Below are positions 59,247 through 64,000 of a stretch of DNA of 64,000 nt, piece by piece. The stretch spans positions 6,119 through 70,118 of the forward strand of contig NZ_JBFBIK010000030.1 of the NCBI RefSeq assembly GCF_040685555.1. The letters run 5' to 3'. The notes beneath the pieces are model-generated. The model worked only from the letters and a program-made list of their open reading frames with translations, did no database searches and was not told the origin of the DNA. Within the stretch, counting starts at the first letter, position 1. The number at the start of each line of letters is the position of its first letter. Source of the DNA: Sphaerisporangium sp040685555 (GTDB lineage: Bacteria; Actinomycetota; Actinomycetes; Streptosporangiales; Streptosporangiaceae). A program made the position numbers and the translations under genes.

Positions 59247-59753
59247 ATGATCATCGTTGCACGGCCCGAGGTGCTCGTCGTCGGCTACGCCATGCGCACC
59301 AACAACGCGGCGGAGGCCGATCCGTCGCGAGCGCAGCTGCCGGGCCTTTGGGCGCGCGCGGGAGCGCCGGGAGCCTTCGCCCACGTCCCCGGGCGCGTCG
59401 ACGAGAACCTCTACGCCGTCCTGATCGACTACGAGAGCGGTCACCAGGGGTCCTACACGCAGATCGTCGGCGTGGCGATCCGCACGGCGGCGGGGCTGCC
59501 CGAGGGCATGGTCGCCGTCCGCGTGCCGGCCGTCCAGTCGCTCAAGGTCGAGGCGCACGGCCCGATGCCGCAGGCGTTGATCGAGGCCTGGCAGCAGGTA
59601 TGGAGGCACACCGAAGGCGGCGGGCTTCCGGCGCGGGCGTTCACCACCGACCTGGAGGTCCACCACCGGGCGGGAGTCGATCTCTACCTCGCCGTCCTCC
59701 CCGGCCACAACCCCATCCCGGCCGGTCACGGCAGGGAGCGCGCCCAGGCGTAG
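59247..59753 (+). CDS. GyrI-like / effector-binding domain protein
   Basis: A 168-residue protein with the AraC effector-binding (GyrI-like, SOUL-related) fold: EVLVVGYAMRTNN at the start, LPGLWARAGAPGAFAHVP, LYAVLIDYESGHQGSYTQIVGVAI (in part) and the final FTTDLEVHH..VDLYLAVL. Such free-standing domains bind small hydrophobic compounds, hydrolyse some, or inhibit gyrase in Enterobacteria. GGAGG five bases before the ATG at 59247 fixes the start. It is divergent from guaB1 with a 196-base gap. Confidence 0.82.
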   Translation: MIIVARPEVLVVGYAMRTNNAAEADPSRAQLPGLWARAGAPGAFAHVPGRVDENLYAVLIDYESGHQGSYTQIVGVAIRTAAGLPEGMVAVRVPAVQSLKVEAHGPMPQALIEAWQQVWRHTEGGGLPARAFTTDLEVHHRAGVDLYLAVLPGHNPIPAGHGRERAQA

Positions 59754-59835
59754 GCGGTCCGCCGTCACAGCCGTCCCTGCAAAGTCCCTTCGAGGCCACA
59801 GCGGTCGCTCCGGGGCGCTTTAGGGCACGGCGGTG

Positions 59836-61014
59836 TCAGGCCAGGACCCCCGCCTCGCGCAGCGCCTTGGCGCGCTCGTCGGGCAGGCCCCATGCCGACA
59901 GGTCGTGCAGGCGGGTCGCCTGGGCGAGGTCGCTCCGGCCGCTGCCGAGCAGGCGCGGCGCGGGCGCGGGCTGGGTGACGCCGCCGACCTCGACGAACGT
60001 GCCCCTCGCGGCGTTGTGCGGGTGGCGGGCGGCCTCGCCCATGTCCAGCACGGGCGAGACGCACGCGTCCGAGCCGTCGAAGATCTCCTCCCACTCGGCG
60101 CGCGTCCTCGACTTGAACGCCGCCGCCAGCCGCTCGCGGATCTCGGGCCAGTTGGCGCGGTCGTCGCGGCTGGGCAGGTCAGTGAGGCCCGTCTTGCTCA
60201 CCAGCTCGGACCAGAACGCCGGCTCCAGCGCGCCGACCGCGACGTGGCGCCCGTCGGCGGTCTCGTAGGTGTCGTACATCGGCGCGCCGGTGTCGAGCAG
60301 GTTGGTGCCGCGCGGGCCCCACAGGCCTGCCTGGGCGCTGTGGTAGAACATCGCGAACAGGGTGGCCGCGCCGTCGACCATCGCGGCGTCGATCACCTGC
60401 CCCCGTCCGGTGCGCTCGCGCTCGAACAGGGCGAGCAGCACTCCGTACGCCAGCATCAGCCCGCCGCCCGCGAAGTCGCCGAGGATGTTGATCGGCGGAG
60501 TGGGCTTGCCACCCTCGCGTCCGAGCATCGACAGGATGCCGGCGATCGCGATGTAGTCGATGTCGTGCCCGGCGGTCGTCGCGAGCGGGCCGTCCTGGCC
60601 CCAGCCGGTCATCCGGCCGTAGACGAGCCGCTCGTTGACGGCCAGGAGATCGCCGGGCCCGATGCCGAGCCGCTCGGCCACGCCGGGACGGAACACCTCG
60701 ATGACCACGTCGGCGCCCGCGGCCAGCTCCTTGAACGCGGCCACGCCCTCGGGCGACTTCAGGTCGAGGCCGATTGTGCGCTTGCCGCGGTCCATCACGT
60801 CCGTACGGGGGCGGTCGCCGGATCTGGCCACGGTGGCGACCCGGTCGACCCGCAGGACCTCCGCGCCGTGGTCGGCGAGCATCATGCCGGCGAAGGGCCC
60901 CGGCGCGAGGCCGGCCAGCTCCAGCACGCGCACCCCGGCCAGGGGACCTGGGCGCCCGCCGCCTTCGTGCCGCCTGACGTGCTCTTTCGGGTCCGTGTCG
61001 CCGTTGTTGCTCAT
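59836..61014 (-). CDS. Alpha-methylacyl-CoA racemase (CaiB/BaiF family)
   Basis: A 392-residue family III CoA transferase-fold protein most like alpha-methylacyl-CoA racemase. GVRVLELAGLAPGPFAGMMLADHGAEVLRVDR (in part) opens the domain. The racemase pair is visible as the His in TTAGHDIDYIAIAG and the Asp in INILGDFAGGG, with the later Glu/Gly set in GRGQVIDAAMVDG. It would epimerise 2-methyl-branched acyl-CoAs so that beta-oxidation can proceed. GAGGAG precedes the ATG at 61014. It is divergent from tmsA, whose product pathway makes methyl-branched fatty acids. Confidence 0.87.
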   Translation of the reverse strand: MSNNGDTDPKEHVRRHEGGGRPGPLAGVRVLELAGLAPGPFAGMMLADHGAEVLRVDRVATVARSGDRPRTDVMDRGKRTIGLDLKSPEGVAAFKELAAGADVVIEVFRPGVAERLGIGPGDLLAVNERLVYGRMTGWGQDGPLATTAGHDIDYIAIAGILSMLGREGGKPTPPINILGDFAGGGLMLAYGVLLALFERERTGRGQVIDAAMVDGAATLFAMFYHSAQAGLWGPRGTNLLDTGAPMYDTYETADGRHVAVGALEPAFWSELVSKTGLTDLPSRDDRANWPEIRERLAAAFKSRTRAEWEEIFDGSDACVSPVLDMGEAARHPHNAARGTFVEVGGVTQPAPAPRLLGSGRSDLAQATRLHDLSAWGLPDERAKALREAGVLA

Positions 61015-61258
61015 TGGTGTCTCCTCGGGTGCGATGTCGACGATAGACGGCACCGTGCGAGCGAAGCAAACGCTTGGTATCGTTCGACCGGGCGGGACCC
61101 CGGCCACCTGCGACACGACGCTAACCCCTGCGTGAACGCGTTTCGAAGGGGGGCCCTGAGTTTGCGCGGGTTTAACGTGTCTACTCTGGTCGGTGGTCAT
61201 CTCAGGAGATAGCGTTCTAGCGACGATCTCCACACACTTAGTTCTAGGGGGTGGTGGC

Positions 61259-62641
61259 ATGCCAGATCGCACGGTGAGGACAACCGCCCAGATGACAGCC
61301 CATCGCAGGGCGGTCGAGCAAATCAGGGAGTCCTACACCGCCCTCCCGGAGGGGGCCTCCCCGCGGCTGTCGAAGCCGACCACGAACCTGTTCCGCTTCC
61401 GCGAGCCAGGCAAGGCGGCCAAGCTTTCCGCGCGCGATCTCGACAAGGTCATCCAGGTCGACCCGGAGACCAGGACCGCCGAGGTCCAGGGTATGACGAC
61501 CTACGAGCGCCTCGTGGACGCCACGCTGCCGTCCGGGCTCATGCCGTATGTCGTGCCGCAGCTGAAGACGATCACTCTGGGCGGGGCCGTGACCGGGCTC
61601 GGCATCGAGTCGTCGAGCTTCAAGCACGGGCTGCCGCACGAGTCGGTCGAGGAGATGGAGATCCTCACCGGCGACGGCCGCATCGTGGTCGCCAGGGCGG
61701 ACAACGAGCACAGCGACCTGTTCCACGCGTTCCCGAACTCCTACGGCACGCTCGGCTACGCCCTCCGGCTGCGCATCAAGCTCCTCCCGGTGCAGCCCTT
61801 CGTACGGCTGACGCACATCCCCTTCTCCGACGCCGACAAGTGCATGCTCGCCATGCAGGAGATCTGCGACAGCGGGGAGTACGACGGGGAGAAGATCGAC
61901 TTCATCGACGGCACGTTCTTCACCCCCGGCGAGATGTACATCACCGTGGGGCAGTTCGCCGAGCGCGCGCCGTACGCCTCCGACTACACCGGTATGCGCA
62001 TCTACTACCAGTCGATCCGCACCCGCACCCGCGACTGGCTGACCGTGCGCGACTACCTCTGGCGCTGGGACACCGACTGGTTCTGGTGCTCGCGCGCGTT
62101 CGGCGTGCAGCAGCCGCTGGTCCGCTCGCTGATGCCGAGGCGCTGGCTGCGGTCCGACGTCTACCGCAGGCTCGTCGGGCTCGACCAGAAGTACGGCGTG
62201 ACCGCCCGCGTCGACCGCTGGCGCGACAACCCGGTGCACGAGTCGGTCATCCAGGACGTCGAGGTGCCCGTCGAGCGGGGCGCCGACTTCCTTGAGTTCT
62301 TCCACGACCAGGTGGGCATGACCCCTGTCTGGATGTGCCCGCTGAAGGCCACGGGTGAGTGGCCGGTCTACCCGCTGGAGCCGGGAAAGCTCTACGTGAA
62401 CTTCGGATTCTGGGGCATGGTCGCCCTGCCGCGCGGACAGTTCGACGGTTACCACAACCGGCTCATCGAGAACTCCGTGCACGAGCTCGGCGGCCACAAG
62501 TCCCTGTATTCGACATCTTTTTACCCCCGCGAGGAGTTCTGGCGTCTCTACAACGGTGACGCCTACTGGCCGGTCAAACGGGCGTACGACCCCGGAGGGC
62601 GGCTGCTCGACCTCTATGACAAGTGCGTACGGGGGCGTTGA
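61259..62641 (+). CDS. tmsA: TmsA-like FAD-dependent reductase of 10-methyl fatty acid synthesis
   Basis: A 460-residue FAD-linked oxidoreductase related to DHCR24 sterol reductases. The FAD-binding (PCMH) domain, residues 25-190, has VDPETRTAEVQGMTTYERLVDAT (in part), PYVVPQLKTITLGGAVTGLGIESSSF (in part) and GHPNSYGTLGYALR-like wording (FPNSYGTLGYALRLRIKL). TmsA/BfaA reduces the 10-methylene intermediate made by TmsB from oleoyl phospholipid, giving 10-methylstearoyl lipids. The adjacent methyltransferase gene 14 bases downstream makes this assignment strong. GGGGGTGG precedes the ATG. Confidence 0.87.
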   Translation: MPDRTVRTTAQMTAHRRAVEQIRESYTALPEGASPRLSKPTTNLFRFREPGKAAKLSARDLDKVIQVDPETRTAEVQGMTTYERLVDATLPSGLMPYVVPQLKTITLGGAVTGLGIESSSFKHGLPHESVEEMEILTGDGRIVVARADNEHSDLFHAFPNSYGTLGYALRLRIKLLPVQPFVRLTHIPFSDADKCMLAMQEICDSGEYDGEKIDFIDGTFFTPGEMYITVGQFAERAPYASDYTGMRIYYQSIRTRTRDWLTVRDYLWRWDTDWFWCSRAFGVQQPLVRSLMPRRWLRSDVYRRLVGLDQKYGVTARVDRWRDNPVHESVIQDVEVPVERGADFLEFFHDQVGMTPVWMCPLKATGEWPVYPLEPGKLYVNFGFWGMVALPRGQFDGYHNRLIENSVHELGGHKSLYSTSFYPREEFWRLYNGDAYWPVKRAYDPGGRLLDLYDKCVRGR

Positions 62642-62654
62642 GGAGGTTGGTTCG

Positions 62655-63914
62655 ATGAGACTCGCCCAGATCTTCGAGAAGATCGTTGGGTCCGAGGCGA
62701 ACGTCGAGTTCGCCGCGTACGACGGGAGCAAGGCAGGCCCGTCGGACGCCGCCGTGCGCATCGAGGTGAAGTCCCCGATAGCGGTGGCATACCTGGCACA
62801 GTCCCCGGGGGAGATGGGGCTCGCGCGCGCCTACATCGCAGGCCATATCGACGTGCACGGTGACATGTACACCCTGCTGTCGGAGATGGCGCAGATCACC
62901 CTGAACGACATGCCGATGAAGGAGAAGATCGCGGTCGCCCGGTCGCTCGGGGTGAAGCCGCTCCTGATGCGGGTGCCACTGCCCGCCCAGGAGGTCCGCC
63001 AGAGCGCGCTGGCCAGGCTCGGCAGCCGTCACGCCAAGCAGCGTGACGCCGAGGCGATCCACCACCACTACGACGTCTCCAACCGGTTCTACGAGTGGGT
63101 GCTCGGCCCGTCGATGGCCTACACCTGCGCCGTGTTCCCCGAGGACGGCTCGTCGCTGGAGGAGGCGCAGTACGCCAAGTTCGACCTCGTCGCCAGGAAG
63201 CTCGACCTCAAGCCGGGCATGCGCCTGCTCGACGTCGGCTGCGGCTGGGGCGGCATGGTGATGCACGCGGCCAAGGAGTACGGCGTGAAGGCCGTCGGGG
63301 TCACGCTGTCGCGCCAGCAGGCCGAGTGGGCACAGAAGGCGATCGCCGAGGCGGGGCTGTCGGAGCTGGCGGAGGTCCGCCATCTCGACTACCGCGACGT
63401 CGCCGAGGGCGACTTCGACGCGGTCAGCTCGATCGGCCTCACCGAGCACATCGGCAAGGACCAGCTCCCCGGCTACTTCCGCTTCCTGTACGGCAAGCTC
63501 AAGCCGGGCGGGCGGTTGCTCAACCACTGCATCACGCGGCCCACCGGCACCGAGCGCACCATCAATAAGGGCGGCTTCATCAACCGCTACGTCTTCCCCG
63601 ACGGCGAGCTGGAGTCCGTGGGCCACCTCATCCGCGAGATGGAGGACATCGGGTTCGAGATCCGCCACGAGGAGAACCTCCGGGAGCACTACGCCAAGAC
63701 CCTGGAGGGGTGGTGCGCCAACCTCGACGCCCACTGGGACGAGGCGGTCACCGAGGTCGGCCAGGGCACCGCTCGCGTCTGGCGGCTCTACATGGCCGGC
63801 TGCATCGTCGGCTTCGAGCGCAACAAGGTCCAGCTCCACCAGGTGCTCGGCGTCAAGCTCGGCAAGAACGGCGAGTCCGGCGTCGCGCTGCGCCCCTCGC
63901 TCGACTGGCCCTGA
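62655..63914 (+). CDS. tmsB: TmsB-like SAM-dependent fatty acid C10 methyltransferase
   Basis: A 419-residue protein of the cyclopropane fatty acid synthase family. The N-terminal lipid-binding part (1-150) has VAYLAQSPGEMGLARAYIAGHIDVHGD (in part). The SAM fold begins HHHYDVSNRFYEWVLGPSMAYTCA (in part), with motif I LLDVGCGWGGMVMHAA, then GVTLSRQQAEWA and SIGLTEHIGKDQL, and the C-terminal GWCANLDAHWDE. TmsB transfers a methyl group to the oleoyl double bond. AGGAGGT eight bases before the ATG fixes the start. The tmsC third gene seen in some actinobacteria is not within the window. Confidence 0.88.
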   Translation: MRLAQIFEKIVGSEANVEFAAYDGSKAGPSDAAVRIEVKSPIAVAYLAQSPGEMGLARAYIAGHIDVHGDMYTLLSEMAQITLNDMPMKEKIAVARSLGVKPLLMRVPLPAQEVRQSALARLGSRHAKQRDAEAIHHHYDVSNRFYEWVLGPSMAYTCAVFPEDGSSLEEAQYAKFDLVARKLDLKPGMRLLDVGCGWGGMVMHAAKEYGVKAVGVTLSRQQAEWAQKAIAEAGLSELAEVRHLDYRDVAEGDFDAVSSIGLTEHIGKDQLPGYFRFLYGKLKPGGRLLNHCITRPTGTERTINKGGFINRYVFPDGELESVGHLIREMEDIGFEIRHEENLREHYAKTLEGWCANLDAHWDEAVTEVGQGTARVWRLYMAGCIVGFERNKVQLHQVLGVKLGKNGESGVALRPSLDWP

Positions 63915-63976
63915 CCGTGCGCTGATCGGCCGAAGGCTCCAGCCGGCCGGTCACGACACCGTACGTACGATCCGGC

Positions 63977-64000
63977 GCCCCGCCTGGTGGCAGGCGGGGC
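63977..64000 (+). terminator. Hairpin terminator after tmsAB
   Basis: A 10-bp perfect stem (63977-63986 with 63991-64000), loop GTGG, reaching the last base of the window, so any U-tract is out of sight. Confidence 0.7.

Overview
This is a GC-rich actinomycete chromosome segment of about 64 kb. GC-biased codons, frequent GTG starts, ATGA/GTGA stop-start overlaps and AT-richer 5' ends all fit. Several products are actinobacterial hallmarks: DUF3073, an SCO6745-like protein, GuaB1, AfsA with an ArpA-type receptor, DUF4192, DUF1707 and TmsA/TmsB. The gene content suggests a filamentous actinomycete, possibly Streptosporangiales, but rank below phylum is inference. No phage, plasmid, integrase, CRISPR or rRNA was seen. 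Two identical tRNA-Ala(GGC) genes lie 8.7 kb apart.

Layout. 1-9.4 kb: a GntR regulator cut by the window edge, a secreted repeat-domain protein, a membrane-protein pair, SRPBCC and ArsR proteins, DUF3073, a CynX-type exporter, the first tRNA-Ala, an HTH-less UTRA protein, two acetyltransferases and an expansin-CBM2 protein. 9.4-16.4 kb: a methyltransferase, an SDR/SCO6745 operon behind a clear promoter-operator, a VWA lipoprotein, an EF-hand protein, the second tRNA-Ala and a propionyl-CoA synthetase. 16.5-18.9 kb: a compact gamma-butyrolactone-type locus (AfsA-like synthase, divergent receptor-like TetR, SDR). 19-22.7 kb: a redox/signalling module (receiver-thioredoxin-reductase fusion, UBP zinc finger, cNMP-domain histidine kinase). 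22.5-27.1 kb: an ankyrin-GMC oxidoreductase-SDR-LtrA operon.

27.4-41.5 kb: the most interesting region, thirteen same-strand genes, mostly overlapping or nearly so. It encodes a duplicated EthD protein, two DJ-1/PfpI proteins flanking a benzoylformate-decarboxylase-like ThDP enzyme, an AGE-family protein with extra domains, two STAS proteins, an RsbW-like ATPase, a SpoIIE phosphatase with a degenerate receiver, a MinD-like ATPase, a nucleotidyltransferase, an intact GlgX-type debranching enzyme and a GlgB paralogue that has lost its catalytic aspartates. I propose it as a partner-switching-controlled glucan/sugar system; the function is inferred.

41.6-64 kb: a domesticated IS701-like protein, a truncated GlxA/AraC regulator beside an MFS gene, PTH2, Maf, EI24, DUF4192, an RlpA-like protein with a Crp-like site upstream, an ATP-dependent DNA ligase, an FKBP, a stress-domain membrane protein with a very long disordered tail, GuaB1, a GyrI-like protein, and a divergent pair formed by an alpha-methylacyl-CoA racemase and tmsAB (10-methyl fatty acid synthesis), ending in a terminator at the window edge.
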